Source: Variovorax sp. IB41 (GTDB taxonomy: Bacteria > Pseudomonadota > Gammaproteobacteria > Burkholderiales > Burkholderiaceae_C). From it: DNA of 64,000 bases. The translations under genes and the position numbers were made by a program. Under the pieces are notes generated by a model. That model ran no database searches. It saw only the letters and a list, made by a program, of their open reading frames with translations, and was not told where the DNA came from. Positions 1-8,941 of the stretch are shown in pieces; positions within the stretch are counted from its first letter, which is position 1; every line of letters starts with the position of its first letter. The stretch lies in NCBI RefSeq assembly GCF_016405905.1, contig NZ_JAEFCB010000001.1, positions 1,178,001 to 1,242,000 on the forward strand, written 5' to 3'.

Positions 1-2197
1 GCACCGCTGGCAATTCATCCGCGTCGGGGGCGCCGACCAGGTCATCTTCCGCACGGGCGAGGACATCGCCCGGCTCGGGGAGCTGGACCAGAAGCTGTGG
101 GTCGCCCTCGCCTGCCCGACGCGCGGCATCGACTTCGATGCGCGCACGCTGGACCTCATCGATGCCGACCGCGACGGCCGCGTGCGGCCGCCCGAAGTGG
201 TCGCGGCCTGCGAATGGGTGTGCGCGCGGCTGCGCAACCCCGACGTGCTGCTGCAAGGCAGCGATGTGCTGGCGCTGGACGACCTGGATGCCGGCAACGC
301 CGATGGCGCGCGCCTGATCGAAGAGGCGCGCCGGCTGCTGCAGATCCAGGGCAAGCCCGACTCGGCCACGCTCACGCTGGCCGACATCGCCGACCGCGGC
401 GAGCTGCTGTCCGCGATGCGCTTCAACGGCGACGGCGTGATCACGCCCGCGACGACGCAGGACGACGCCGTGCGCGCGACGGTCGCCCAGATCATGCGCA
501 CCCACGGCAGCGTGCCCGACCGCCACAAGCAAACGCCGGGCGTGGACCGCGCCCGCATCGAAGCGTTTTTCGCCCAGGTGCAGGCCGCGCGCGACTGGCA
601 CGCCAAGGCGGACGCCAACGACCGCACGCTGATGCCGCTCGGCGAGCCCACGCTGGCCGCCGCCGACGCCACGCGCAAGGTGCAGGCCAAGCTCGACGAT
701 TACTTCGCGCGCTGCCGCGTCGCCGCCTTCGACGTGCAGGCCGTCGCGGCATTGAACCCCTCGCCCGAGGCCTATGACGCGCTGGGCGCGAACAAGCTCG
801 ACCTGAGCGCCGACCCGATTGCCGACCTGCCGCTCGCGCCCGTCACGCCGCGCTGCGTGCTGCCGCTGCACGGCAACCGCATCAACCCCGCGTGGACCGA
901 AGACATCGCCGCGTTCGCCGACCGCGCCGTCACGCCGCTGCTGGGCGCGCGCGACGAACTCGCGGAAACGGAATGGCTCGCCATCAAGCAGCAGCTCGCG
1001 CCGCTGCAGTCGCTGATGGCCCAGCGGCCCGACAACGCCGCGGCGTCGCTGTCGCTCGCGCAGCTCGACGCGTTCCTGCAAACCCGCGAAGCCCTCTTCG
1101 CGTTGCTGCACGACGATGAAGCCGCCGAGACGCACAACAACCTGCTGGTCGATCTGGAAAAGCTCATCCGGCTGCAGCGCGACCTGGTCGTGCTGCTCAA
1201 CAACTTCGTCTCGTTCAAGGCCTTCTACCGGCGCGAGGGCGCGATCTTCCAGGCCGGCACGCTGTACCTGGACGGCCGCAGCTGCGAACTCACGGTGCAG
1301 GTGCAGGACACGGCCAAGCACGCGGTGCTGGCGGGCCTGGCGAAGACCTGCCTCGCGTACTGCGACTGCACGCGCCAGGGGCAGAAGATGAGCATCGTGG
1401 CGGCGTTCACCGCGGGCGACATCGACTTTCTTTTCGTCGGCCGCAACGGCGTCTTCTACGACCGCCAGGGCCGCGACTGGGACGCCACCATCACCAAGCT
1501 GATCGAGAACCCGACCAGCGTGGCGCAGGCCTTCTTCGCGCCCTACAAGAAGTTCGTGCGGGTGATCGAGGAGCAGGTGGCCAAGCGCGCGGCCGCCAGC
1601 GAGGCCGCGGGCCAGGGCACGCTCACGGGCTTTGCGACCAAGCTCACGACCGCCGACCAGACTGCGGCGGGCGCGGCCAAGGCGCCCGCGACGGCGCCTC
1701 GCACGGCCGGCCGCGTGGACGTGGGCACCGTGGCGGCCATCGGCGTGGCGCTCGGGAGCATCAGCGCGGTGCTGGTCGCGATCTTCGGCAAGTTCATCGA
1801 CCTGGGGCAGTGGATACCGGTGGCACTCGTCGGCATCGTCGCGGCGATCTCCGGGCCGAGCATGCTGATCGCGTGGCTCAAGCTGCGCCAGCGCAGCCTG
1901 GGGCCGATCCTGGACGCGAGCGGCTGGGCCATCAATGGGCGCATGAAGGTCAATGTGCGGCTGGGCGGCATGCTCTCGCAGACCGCGCACGTGCCGCCGG
2001 GCGCGCGGCGGGTGGCGCGCGACCCGTACCGCGAGCGGCATGGCACCACAGGTTTCGCCGCAGCGGTGGTGCTGGCGCTGGCGCTCGTCGTGCTGGCCTG
2101 GCGCATGGACTGGCTGGACAACCGGCTGCCCGCCGCGCTGCAGCATTCGCCGACCGCCGCCGCATCGCAGGTGACGCCGCCTGCCCCGGCCTCGTGA
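1..2197 (+). CDS. Membrane-anchored protein of unknown function (5' end outside the window)
   Basis: The reading frame is open from base 2, so the true start lies to the left; 731 residues are visible. Near the visible N-terminus is an EF-hand-like loop (DADRDGRVRPPEV, bases about 161-199). The middle is hydrophilic and helix-rich. The C-terminal part has two or three hydrophobic segments (about bases 1725-1890 and 2050-2115), followed by an Ala/Pro-rich tail ending at TGA 2195-2197. I do not recognise the family. The layout suggests a large soluble domain anchored to the inner membrane by its C-terminus, perhaps with calcium binding. The next gene reads the same way after a 73-bp gap. Confidence 0.75.
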   Translation, partial: HRWQFIRVGGADQVIFRTGEDIARLGELDQKLWVALACPTRGIDFDARTLDLIDADRDGRVRPPEVVAACEWVCARLRNPDVLLQGSDVLALDDLDAGNADGARLIEEARRLLQIQGKPDSATLTLADIADRGELLSAMRFNGDGVITPATTQDDAVRATVAQIMRTHGSVPDRHKQTPGVDRARIEAFFAQVQAARDWHAKADANDRTLMPLGEPTLAAADATRKVQAKLDDYFARCRVAAFDVQAVAALNPSPEAYDALGANKLDLSADPIADLPLAPVTPRCVLPLHGNRINPAWTEDIAAFADRAVTPLLGARDELAETEWLAIKQQLAPLQSLMAQRPDNAAASLSLAQLDAFLQTREALFALLHDDEAAETHNNLLVDLEKLIRLQRDLVVLLNNFVSFKAFYRREGAIFQAGTLYLDGRSCELTVQVQDTAKHAVLAGLAKTCLAYCDCTRQGQKMSIVAAFTAGDIDFLFVGRNGVFYDRQGRDWDATITKLIENPTSVAQAFFAPYKKFVRVIEEQVAKRAAASEAAGQGTLTGFATKLTTADQTAAGAAKAPATAPRTAGRVDVGTVAAIGVALGSISAVLVAIFGKFIDLGQWIPVALVGIVAAISGPSMLIAWLKLRQRSLGPILDASGWAINGRMKVNVRLGGMLSQTAHVPPGARRVARDPYRERHGTTGFAAAVVLALALVVLAWRMDWLDNRLPAALQHSPTAAASQVTPPAPAS

Positions 2198-2270
2198 CTT
2201 GAGGGCGGGTTGAAAACGCCCGGGAGCGCCGCCATTTCATTCGGACCTGCCGATTGAAAGAGGCGCTCCC

Positions 2271-3227
2271 ATGGGCTCACGCGACGAATTCCTTCTCGAC
2301 TCCTACTCGGCCACCGTCACCCAGGTGGCCCACACCGCCAGCGCGGCCGTCGCGCACATCAAGGTCCGAAAGCCGCCGCAGCGCGGCACTGCGGGCGGCC
2401 AGGGCAGCGGCTCCGGCTTTCTCTTCACGCCCGATGGCTTCGCCATCACGAACGCGCATGTGGTCGAAGGCGCGAGCGAGTTGCGCGCGGCCTTCGTCGA
2501 CGGCACCGAGAGTGCCGCGCGGCTCGTCGGCATCGACGCATCGACCGACATCGCGGTGCTGCGCTTCGAGTCGCACCCGAGCGCCTTCCTGCCGCTCGGG
2601 AGTTCGGCGGGCCTGCAGCCCGGGCAGTTGGCGGTCGCGGTCGGCAACCCACTGGGCTTCGATTTCACCGTGACGGCCGGCATCGTGAGCGCGCTGGGCC
2701 GCAGCCTCCCTTCGCGCGGCGGCCGGATGATCGAGGACGTGATCCAGACCGATGTGGCGCTGAACCCCGGCAACTCGGGCGGCCCGCTGCTGGACAGCAC
2801 CTCCCAGGTCATCGGCGTGAACACGGCGGTGATCCCATCGGCGCAGGGACTGAGCTTCGCGGTGGCCATCGACACGGCGCGCTGGGTGGCCGGCGAGCTG
2901 ATGCGCCACGGCACGGTGCGCCGCGGCAAGCTGGGCGTGCAGTGCGCGGCCGTGCCGCTGCCGCGGCGCTGGGTGCGCGAGAACGAGTGGCCGGTCGCGA
3001 CCGGCGTGCGGGTGGTCGAGGTGGTGGCGGGCTCGGCTGCGGCGCGCGATGGCCTTCGCAGCGGCGACATCCTGGTCGGCTGCGACGGCACGCCGCTCGC
3101 GCAGCTGTCCGACCTGCTCAAGCGGCTCGCGGGCGAAGGCTACGGGCGCCCGCTGCTGCTCAAGCTATTGCGGCCCGTGGCGGGGACGCTGACGCCGTTC
3201 TACCTGACGGTGTCGCCGGGCGGCTGA
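2271..3227 (+). CDS. HtrA/DegP-like S1C serine protease with one PDZ domain
   Basis: A 318-residue trypsin-fold protease. The catalytic triad is visible: His63 in NAHVVEG, Asp93 in STDIAVLRF and Ser169 in NPGNSGGPLL. A single PDZ domain follows (about 225-310, with the AARDGLRSGDILVG motif). No signal peptide or N-terminal membrane segment is visible, which is unusual for HtrA proteins, so this copy probably acts in the cytoplasm. DegP-type enzymes carry two PDZ domains; DegS-type enzymes carry one plus a membrane anchor. The ATG follows a weak AAAGAGG. The substrate is unknown. Confidence 0.9.
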   Translation: MGSRDEFLLDSYSATVTQVAHTASAAVAHIKVRKPPQRGTAGGQGSGSGFLFTPDGFAITNAHVVEGASELRAAFVDGTESAARLVGIDASTDIAVLRFESHPSAFLPLGSSAGLQPGQLAVAVGNPLGFDFTVTAGIVSALGRSLPSRGGRMIEDVIQTDVALNPGNSGGPLLDSTSQVIGVNTAVIPSAQGLSFAVAIDTARWVAGELMRHGTVRRGKLGVQCAAVPLPRRWVRENEWPVATGVRVVEVVAGSAAARDGLRSGDILVGCDGTPLAQLSDLLKRLAGEGYGRPLLLKLLRPVAGTLTPFYLTVSPGG

Positions 3228-3240
3228 TCGCCGCCGCGGT

Positions 3241-4290
3241 TCAGAACCGGTCCACGTCGATCACCGCCTGCGCGAAGGCCTCGGGCGCCTCCTGCGGCAG
3301 GTTGTGGCCGATGCCGCCCTGCAGCGTGCGGTGCGCGTACTTGCCGGTGAACTTGTTGCGGTACTTCGACGGATCGAGGAACGGCGCGCCGTTGGCATCG
3401 CCCTCGAGCGTGATCGTGGGCACGCCGATGGCCGGGGCCGGGGCGAGGCGCTTTTCCAGCTCGTCGTAGCGCGCCTCGCCGGGGGCGAGGCTCAGGCGCC
3501 AGCGGTAGTTGTGCATCACGATGGCGACATGGTCGGGGTTGTCGAACGACGCGGCGCTGCGCTCGAAGGTGGCGGCATCGAACTTCCACTTCGGCGATGC
3601 CGTCTCCCAGATGAGCCTGGCGAATTCGCGCCGGTACTGCGCGTAGCCCGCCTGGCCGCGCTCGGTCGTGAAGTAGTACTGGTACCACCAGTCGAACTCG
3701 GCCTTGGGCGGCAGCGGCTTCTTGCCGGCTTCCAGGTTGGTCATGAGGTAGCCGCTCACCGAGACCAGCGACTTGCAGCGCTCGGGCCACAGCACCGCCA
3801 GGATGCAGGCGGTGCGCGCGCCCCAGTCGAAGCCGGCGATGCTGGCCTTCTGGATCTTGAGCGCGTCCATCAGCGCGATGATGTCCAGCGCCACGGCCGA
3901 CTGCTGGGCATTGCGGACGGTGCTGTCCGAGAGAAAGCGCGTGGAGCCATGGCCGCGCAGGTGCGGCACGATCACCCGGTAGCCCGCCGCCGCGAGGATC
4001 GGTGCGACGTCGACGAAGCTGTGGATGTCGTAGGGCCAGCCGTGCAGAAGAATCGCGACCGGGCCATCGGCGGGGCCGGCTTCGGCATAGCCGATGTTCA
4101 GGAGCCCCGCATCGATCTGCTTGATCGCAGCGAACGATGTGTTGCCCCCGGTCCTGCCCAGCGACGGCGCCACTTTGGCTCCCACGCCCTGTGCGTTGGC
4201 GCTCCCCACGATGCCGAACTGCGCGGCGGTGATCGTTGCGGCGGCCGCGCCGAAAAAGATGCGGCGGTGGCGGTTGATTTCTTCGGTCAT
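3241..4290 (-). CDS. Exported alpha/beta hydrolase, epoxide-hydrolase-like
   Basis: A 349-residue protein. HGWP (83-86) forms the oxyanion region. The nucleophile elbow GFDWGA carries Asp155 rather than Ser, as in epoxide hydrolases and haloalkane dehalogenases. The likely catalytic His is His329 in GIGHNLP. The N-terminus (NRHRRIFFGAAAATITAAQF, then a SANA-Q cleavage site) looks like a Tat signal, so the enzyme is probably periplasmic. The start at 4290 is chosen over upstream in-frame ATGs because GGAGAAGCAG directly precedes it. It converges on the protease gene. The substrate cannot be inferred. Confidence 0.85.
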   Translation of the reverse strand: MTEEINRHRRIFFGAAAATITAAQFGIVGSANAQGVGAKVAPSLGRTGGNTSFAAIKQIDAGLLNIGYAEAGPADGPVAILLHGWPYDIHSFVDVAPILAAAGYRVIVPHLRGHGSTRFLSDSTVRNAQQSAVALDIIALMDALKIQKASIAGFDWGARTACILAVLWPERCKSLVSVSGYLMTNLEAGKKPLPPKAEFDWWYQYYFTTERGQAGYAQYRREFARLIWETASPKWKFDAATFERSAASFDNPDHVAIVMHNYRWRLSLAPGEARYDELEKRLAPAPAIGVPTITLEGDANGAPFLDPSKYRNKFTGKYAHRTLQGGIGHNLPQEAPEAFAQAVIDVDRF

Positions 4291-4465
4291 CTGCTTCTCC
4301 AAAAGCGTTTGCGATGGAAGCATTGGACCGGCGCGGCGTATCCGCGATGTGTCCTCGAACAGGGGGTTTTGAATGCCCGTGTACGGATCGGGCAGGCAGA
4401 TACAGTGGGCTACAAAACTCTGGCGGGCCGCGTTGCACAAAGCCCGGGGATCAGGGGATCTGGCG

Positions 4466-4696
4466 TCAGCTGCGGGGCCGCAGGTCCCACTCCTGGATGA
4501 AGTGACCGACCCGCAGCTTCACGCGCGCGATGGCGGCGTCCCAGGTGAGTTGCTGGGTGATCACGAGCACGCCGCGGGGAACGCCACCGGAGCTCAGGCT
4601 CGCCATGCCGACATAGCTGCCACCGCCGGTCCGGGTGAGCACGAAGGAGCCGGTCCAGTGCGCCGGCAGGTCGATGGCGAGGGGGGTTGCGTCCAT
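4466..4696 (-). CDS. Small conserved-looking hypothetical protein (76 aa)
   Basis: A 76-residue soluble protein rich in beta-type residues (TGSFVLTRTGGGSYVGMASL ...) ending in WDLRPRS. No signal peptide, Cys pair or known motif is visible. It lies 80 bp downstream of the Bug receptor gene, reads the same way and could be the last gene of that operon. The ATG at 4696 has no strong ribosome binding site. Coding status rests on codon pattern and placement. Confidence 0.55.
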   Translation of the reverse strand: MDATPLAIDLPAHWTGSFVLTRTGGGSYVGMASLSSGGVPRGVLVITQQLTWDAAIARVKLRVGHFIQEWDLRPRS

Positions 4697-4776
4697 GAGG
4701 GGGTCGAGCGTAGTGGCTCGCCCCCGTCGCCCCAAGGAACTATTACCAGTGCGGCGATAAATTCCGTGTGACTTGT

Positions 4777-5754
4777 TTATTTGTCCACGGTGATGTTCGC
4801 CGTCTTGATGATGCGGGCCCACTTCTCGCGCTCGGCATGCATGAAGTCGCCGAAGCGCTGCGGGCTGCCGCCGCCGTCTTCCGCGCCGAACTGGTCCAGC
4901 CGCGCGATCACGTCCGGCATCGCAAGCACCGTGTTCACATCCTTGTTCATGCGATTGACAAGCGCCGGATCCATGCGGGCCGGCCCGACCAGGCCGAACC
5001 AGATGCTCGCCTCGTAGCCCTCGAAGCCCGACTCGGCCAGCGTGGGCACCGCGGGAAAGCTCCTGGAGCGCTTGGCGCGCGTCTGCGCGATGGCCGTCAT
5101 CTTGCCGCCGGCCAGGTACTGCGTGGCCGTGGTCATTCCCTCGAAGCTGTACTGCACATGGCCGCCCAGCATGTCGGTGACCAGCGGCGCGGAGCCCTTG
5201 TACGGCACGTGCAGCACGTCGATGTTGGCGCGCGCCTTGAAGAGCTCCAGCGCCAGGTGCTGCGCCGAGCCGTTGCCGGCCGAGCCGAAGATGATTTCCC
5301 CCGGCCGGCTGCGGCACAGCTCGACCAGCCCCTTGAGCGTCCTGACCGGCTGGTTGCTCGCGCAGATCAGCATCTGCGGCGTGGCGCCGACGAGCGCGAT
5401 CGGCGCGAAATCGCGCTCCGCCGAATAGCTCAGCGACTGCAGCCCGGGCGCGATGCCGTGGCTGTTGATGTGGGCCATCAGCAAGGTGCTGCCGTCGGGC
5501 TGCGACTTGGCCACGTCGCCCGCCGCGATGATCCCGGCCGCGCCCGCCTTGTTCTCGACGACCACCGGCACGCCCCACATCGCGCCCAGCTTCTGGGCCA
5601 GCAATCGCGCGAGCACGTCGGTGCCGCCGCCGGGCGGGAAGCCCACGACGATGCGCACCACGCTCTTGGGCAAGGTTTGGGCGAACGCGCGCGTTGCGGC
5701 CAGTGGCGCCAGCGCGGCCGCGACGGCGCCGCCTGTGAAGAGTCTTCGTTTCAT
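4777..5754 (-). CDS. Bug/TctC-family periplasmic solute receptor
   Basis: A 325-residue tripartite tricarboxylate transporter receptor. A Tat-like or Sec signal (MKRRLFTGGAVAAALAPLAA ... AFAQ) is followed by the family signature VRIVVGFPPGGGTDVLARLL and a later HVPYKGSAPLVTDMLGGHVQ block. Bug receptors bind carboxylic acids in the periplasm; most Burkholderiales copies are orphans without TctA/TctB, and none is present here. The start at 5754 is backed by GGAGACAAGACAA. It is third in the operon after the enolase-superfamily and DapA-like genes, so it probably delivers their sugar-acid substrate. Confidence 0.93.
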   Translation of the reverse strand: MKRRLFTGGAVAAALAPLAATRAFAQTLPKSVVRIVVGFPPGGGTDVLARLLAQKLGAMWGVPVVVENKAGAAGIIAAGDVAKSQPDGSTLLMAHINSHGIAPGLQSLSYSAERDFAPIALVGATPQMLICASNQPVRTLKGLVELCRSRPGEIIFGSAGNGSAQHLALELFKARANIDVLHVPYKGSAPLVTDMLGGHVQYSFEGMTTATQYLAGGKMTAIAQTRAKRSRSFPAVPTLAESGFEGYEASIWFGLVGPARMDPALVNRMNKDVNTVLAMPDVIARLDQFGAEDGGGSPQRFGDFMHAEREKWARIIKTANITVDK

Positions 5755-5783
5755 TTGTCTTGTCTCCTGTTTTTTTTCGGGTG

Positions 5784-6722
5784 TCAGGCGGCGAGCGCCG
5801 ACGCATGCGGCATGCGGAATCCGCAGGCCTCGAGATCGGCCGCGAGCATCGCGCGCTGCGCCGCCTCGATCTCCACGAGCGGCGGGCGCACCGTTGCCCA
5901 GCCGGCGTCGCCGGTCTGCCGCGCGATGGTGGCTTTCATGGCCGCGATCATCGGCAGCTTCTGGAAGGCCGCGCGTGTCTCGTTGAGGGCTTTCTGTTTG
6001 TCGTCGGCGCCGGCGTCGGTCCAGTGTTCGTACAGATCGACGATGGCTGCAGGGTTCACATTGCCCGTGGCCGTGATGCAGCCCGCGCCGCCGGCGCGCA
6101 GCGTGGGCAAGAGCACCGTCTCGGTCCCGGCGAACACGTCGAAGCCCTGCGGCTGGAATTCGCGCAGCAAGGCGGCGGTGTTGTTCCAGTCGCCCGAGCT
6201 GTCCTTGATGCCGGCCACCGTGCGCGGATAGGCCTTGAGCAACCGCTCGGTCAGCGCCAGGCTGAGGCCGACCTGCGCCACCGGCGGGATGTGATACAGG
6301 TAGATGCGCAGCCGCTCGTCGGCCACCGCGTCGATCACCCGCGCGAAGCTGCGAAAGAGGCCCTCGTCGGACACGCCCTTGTAGAAGAACGGCGGCAGCA
6401 TCAGCACCCCGGCACAACCGGCCGCCACCGCATGCCGCGTGAGCTCGATGGTGTCGCCGGGCGCGCAGGTGCCGGTGCCGGGCATGAGGCGCTCGGGCGG
6501 CACGCCGTCTTCCAGCAGCGCATCGAGTAGGCCCCGCTTCTCCGCGACCGTCAGCGAATTGGCCTCGGAGTTCGTGCCGAAGACCGAGAGGCCCACACCC
6601 GTGTCGAGCAGCCAGCGGCAGTGCCGCACGAAGCGCGGCACCGACGGCGAGAGGTCCGCGTCGAACGGCGTGAGCACCGGCGAGAGCACGCCGCGCAGCC
6701 TGGGTGCGCTCGCTGCGTTCAT
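5784..6722 (-). CDS. DapA-family (dihydrodipicolinate synthase-like) lyase/dehydratase
   Basis: A 312-residue TIM-barrel class I aldolase-family protein. The Schiff-base lysine is Lys173 in GIKDSSG and the proton-relay tyrosine is Tyr143 in YLYHIPP. The N-terminal GVLSPVLTPF and GTNSEANSL match the carboxylate-binding loop. It overlaps the upstream enolase-superfamily gene by 4 bp, so the two are translationally coupled. That pairing is typical of sugar-acid degradation, where the product of the dehydratase is a 2-keto-3-deoxy acid cleaved or dehydrated by a DapA homologue. A true lysine-biosynthetic DapA is less likely in this operon. Confidence 0.9.
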   Translation of the reverse strand: MNAASAPRLRGVLSPVLTPFDADLSPSVPRFVRHCRWLLDTGVGLSVFGTNSEANSLTVAEKRGLLDALLEDGVPPERLMPGTGTCAPGDTIELTRHAVAAGCAGVLMLPPFFYKGVSDEGLFRSFARVIDAVADERLRIYLYHIPPVAQVGLSLALTERLLKAYPRTVAGIKDSSGDWNNTAALLREFQPQGFDVFAGTETVLLPTLRAGGAGCITATGNVNPAAIVDLYEHWTDAGADDKQKALNETRAAFQKLPMIAAMKATIARQTGDAGWATVRPPLVEIEAAQRAMLAADLEACGFRMPHASALAA

Positions 6723-7843
6723 TGCACCGAGCCCCACTTGCCGTACTTCTGCACCGCCTTCTCGTCGAAGCCGAAGCCCAGCCCCGGCGTCTGGTGCAGC
6801 ACGACGCGGCCGTTCTTGTGATCGAGCTGACGGTCGACCAGGCGGCGGAAGTTCAGCACCTGGTCGTCCCAGAAGAACTCCACATAGCGCGCATTGGGCG
6901 TGGCCGCCACGAGCGGCGCGTGCACGTCGTGGAACCAGTGCGGGCACATCACCACGCCGTGGCTGGACGCCGTCGCGGCGATGCGCCGCCACTCGGTGAT
7001 GCCGCCGCACACGAGCGCATCGGTCTGCAGGATCGAGGCGGCGCCCTTGTCCAGCAGCTCCTTGTGGTACCAGCGGCCGTAGCCGATCTCGGCGGTCGCC
7101 ACCGGGATGCGGGTGAGCCGCGCGAGCTTGGCGTGGCTGTCGATGTCGTCGGGGCCGAAGGGCTCTTCGATGAAGTACGGGTCGTAGGCCTCGAAGCGGC
7201 GGATGTACTGCATGGCCTGGGTGGTGTCGACCCAGCCGTTGTTGCAGTCCATCATGAGTTCGACGTCGGGGCCGACGGCGTCGCGCGCGGCCTTCAGGCG
7301 CTCTTCCTCTTCCCTGGGCGAGAGGCGCCCGGTCTTCATCTTCACGGCCTTGAAGCCCTTGTCGACGTAGCTGGCCATCTCCTGGCCCAGCATGGCGGGC
7401 GTCTTGCCGTCGAGGTAGTAGCCGCCGCTCGCATAGGCCGGCACCGAGTCGAGCTCGACCGCGCCCAGGTACTTGTGCAGCGGCAGGCCGTGCGTTCTCG
7501 CGTTCAGGTCCCACAGCGCCGTGTCGAGCGCGCTGAGGGCGCGCATCACCGTGCCCGAGCGCCCCTGCAGCAGCGACTCCTGGTACATGGCGGACCACAG
7601 GCCTTCGACGGCGTACGAGTCCTTGCCGATGAGCACCGGCGCGAGCAGCTGCTCGACCGCGGTGGCAAAGAGCGCGCCGCCCGCGCTCCCCACGTAGCAG
7701 AAGCCGATGCCCTCCACGCCCTCGTCGGAGCGGACCTTGACGAGCCCGTAGTGGCGAACGCTCACGGTGCGGTTGGAGAACGAGGTCACGCGGTCGAGCG
7801 GAACGGCGGCGGCGCAGAAATGGATCGATTGAATCTTTGGCAA
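6719..7843 (-). CDS. Mandelate racemase/muconate lactonizing (enolase superfamily) enzyme, probable sugar-acid dehydratase
   Basis: A 374-residue protein. The KxK base is AVKMKTG (Lys168/Lys170). The metal ligands are Asp199 (MMDCNNGW), Glu227 (FIEEPF) and Glu252 (TAEIGYGR). A His-rich C-terminal motif (CPHWFHDVH) is typical of dehydratase/racemase members. No ATG lies at a sensible position. A TTG at 7843 preceded by GGAG at 8 bp is chosen; the frame stays open further upstream but that stretch looks non-coding. It is first in the operon with the DapA-like and Bug genes and divergent from the LysR gene. Confidence 0.88.
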   Translation of the reverse strand: MPKIQSIHFCAAAVPLDRVTSFSNRTVSVRHYGLVKVRSDEGVEGIGFCYVGSAGGALFATAVEQLLAPVLIGKDSYAVEGLWSAMYQESLLQGRSGTVMRALSALDTALWDLNARTHGLPLHKYLGAVELDSVPAYASGGYYLDGKTPAMLGQEMASYVDKGFKAVKMKTGRLSPREEEERLKAARDAVGPDVELMMDCNNGWVDTTQAMQYIRRFEAYDPYFIEEPFGPDDIDSHAKLARLTRIPVATAEIGYGRWYHKELLDKGAASILQTDALVCGGITEWRRIAATASSHGVVMCPHWFHDVHAPLVAATPNARYVEFFWDDQVLNFRRLVDRQLDHKNGRVVLHQTPGLGFGFDEKAVQKYGKWGSVQ

Positions 7844-8003
7844 GGAAGTCTCCAGGAGGGTTGTGCGAATCGGCCCCGCGGGCTCGGATCGGAATGAATT
7901 CTGGAATTCTTCAAAGCAAAGAAAAATGGTTGTTTCATATCTTCTGAAGCAGTAAATTGTTTCTTCCACTTCGAGCCCTTTCGAGCCCTTCGACACCTTC
8001 TCC
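7844..8003. promoter_or_regulatory. Divergent promoter region with candidate LysR-type site
   Basis: 160 bp of AT-richer DNA separate the enolase-superfamily operon from the LysR gene. It contains TTC-N9-GAA (7934-7948), which fits the T-N11-A LysR box, and a GAATTC-tg-GAATTC repeat (7896-7909). LysR regulators usually bind such divergent regions and control the neighbouring operon. The exact site is inferred. Confidence 0.4.
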
Positions 8004-8879
8004 ATGGATTCACGCTTCCTTCAGAGCTTCGTCTCGGTCGTCGAACTCGGCTCGATCGCCGAGGCCGCGCGCCACCTGGACATGACCCCCGCCACGATCG
8101 CGCAGCGCGTGCGCGCGCTGGAGGCGGACATCGGCAGCCAGCTGATCGTGCGCTCGGGGCGCACCGTGCGGCCGACCGTTTCCGGTGCGCGCATCCTGGC
8201 GCGGGCGCGCAATGTGCTGCGGGAGCTGCGCGACCTGCAATCCGAGGCCTCCGACACCGAGCTTCCCGCGGGGCCGCTGCGGCTCGGCGCGATTCCCACG
8301 GGGCTCATGGGCATCGTGCCGCTGCTCTTGAAAGACTGGGTGCGGCGGCATCCGCACATCCGCATCTACATCGAGCTCGGCACGAGCACGGCGCTGTATG
8401 GCCGCGTGATGGCGGGCGAGCTCGATGCGGCGATCCTCGTGCATCCGGTGTTCGAGCTGCCCAAGACGAACAACTGGCACACCCTGCGCGAAGAGCCGCT
8501 GGTGCTGCTGGCGCCGGCGCGCATGAAGGTCACGGATGCGCTGGCCACGATCGCGCGCGAACCGTTCATCCGCTACGACCGCCAGGTCGTCGGCGGCAAG
8601 ATGGCCGACGACTACCTGCGCCAGCGCGGCATCCGCCCCAACGTGCGCGTCGAGCTCGACGGTATCGAGTACATCGCGAAGCTGGTGGCCGAGGGGCTGG
8701 GCGTCTCGGTGCTGCCCGACTGGGCCGTGGTCGGTGCGCTCAACCGGGCGGTGAAGAAATGGCCGCTTCCATCGCCCTGCCCCACCCGTACCGTGGGCGT
8801 GCTCTGGCAACGCTCGACCGTGCGGGCGCCGCTGGTCGATGCGCTGCTGGACATCGCGCGCGGGCACTTCCCGCGGTAG
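8004..8879 (+). CDS. LysR-family transcriptional regulator
   Basis: A 291-residue protein with an N-terminal winged HTH (about 1-60: SFVSVVELGSIAEAARHLDM, then TPATIAQRVRALE) and a C-terminal periplasmic-binding-like effector domain (about 85-290). It diverges from the enolase-superfamily/DapA/Bug operon. By the usual LysR pattern it would activate that operon in response to the sugar acid or a product. The ATG at 8004 lies at the edge of the divergent promoter, so the leader is short. Confidence 0.93.
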   Translation: MDSRFLQSFVSVVELGSIAEAARHLDMTPATIAQRVRALEADIGSQLIVRSGRTVRPTVSGARILARARNVLRELRDLQSEASDTELPAGPLRLGAIPTGLMGIVPLLLKDWVRRHPHIRIYIELGTSTALYGRVMAGELDAAILVHPVFELPKTNNWHTLREEPLVLLAPARMKVTDALATIAREPFIRYDRQVVGGKMADDYLRQRGIRPNVRVELDGIEYIAKLVAEGLGVSVLPDWAVVGALNRAVKKWPLPSPCPTRTVGVLWQRSTVRAPLVDALLDIARGHFPR

Positions 8880-8941
8880 GAGCCCTCCCGCACCACAAAG
8901 CGCCATCGGCCCCGCCCCGTTCGTCACGGACGGCGCACACA

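Noticed and set aside
3304..4500. 398-codon plus-strand ORF opposite the epoxide-hydrolase-like gene
   Set aside because: It is a GC-driven shadow: the minus-strand frame has signal peptide, Asp nucleophile and His motifs, and the plus frame is Arg/Ala/Gly-rich without motifs.
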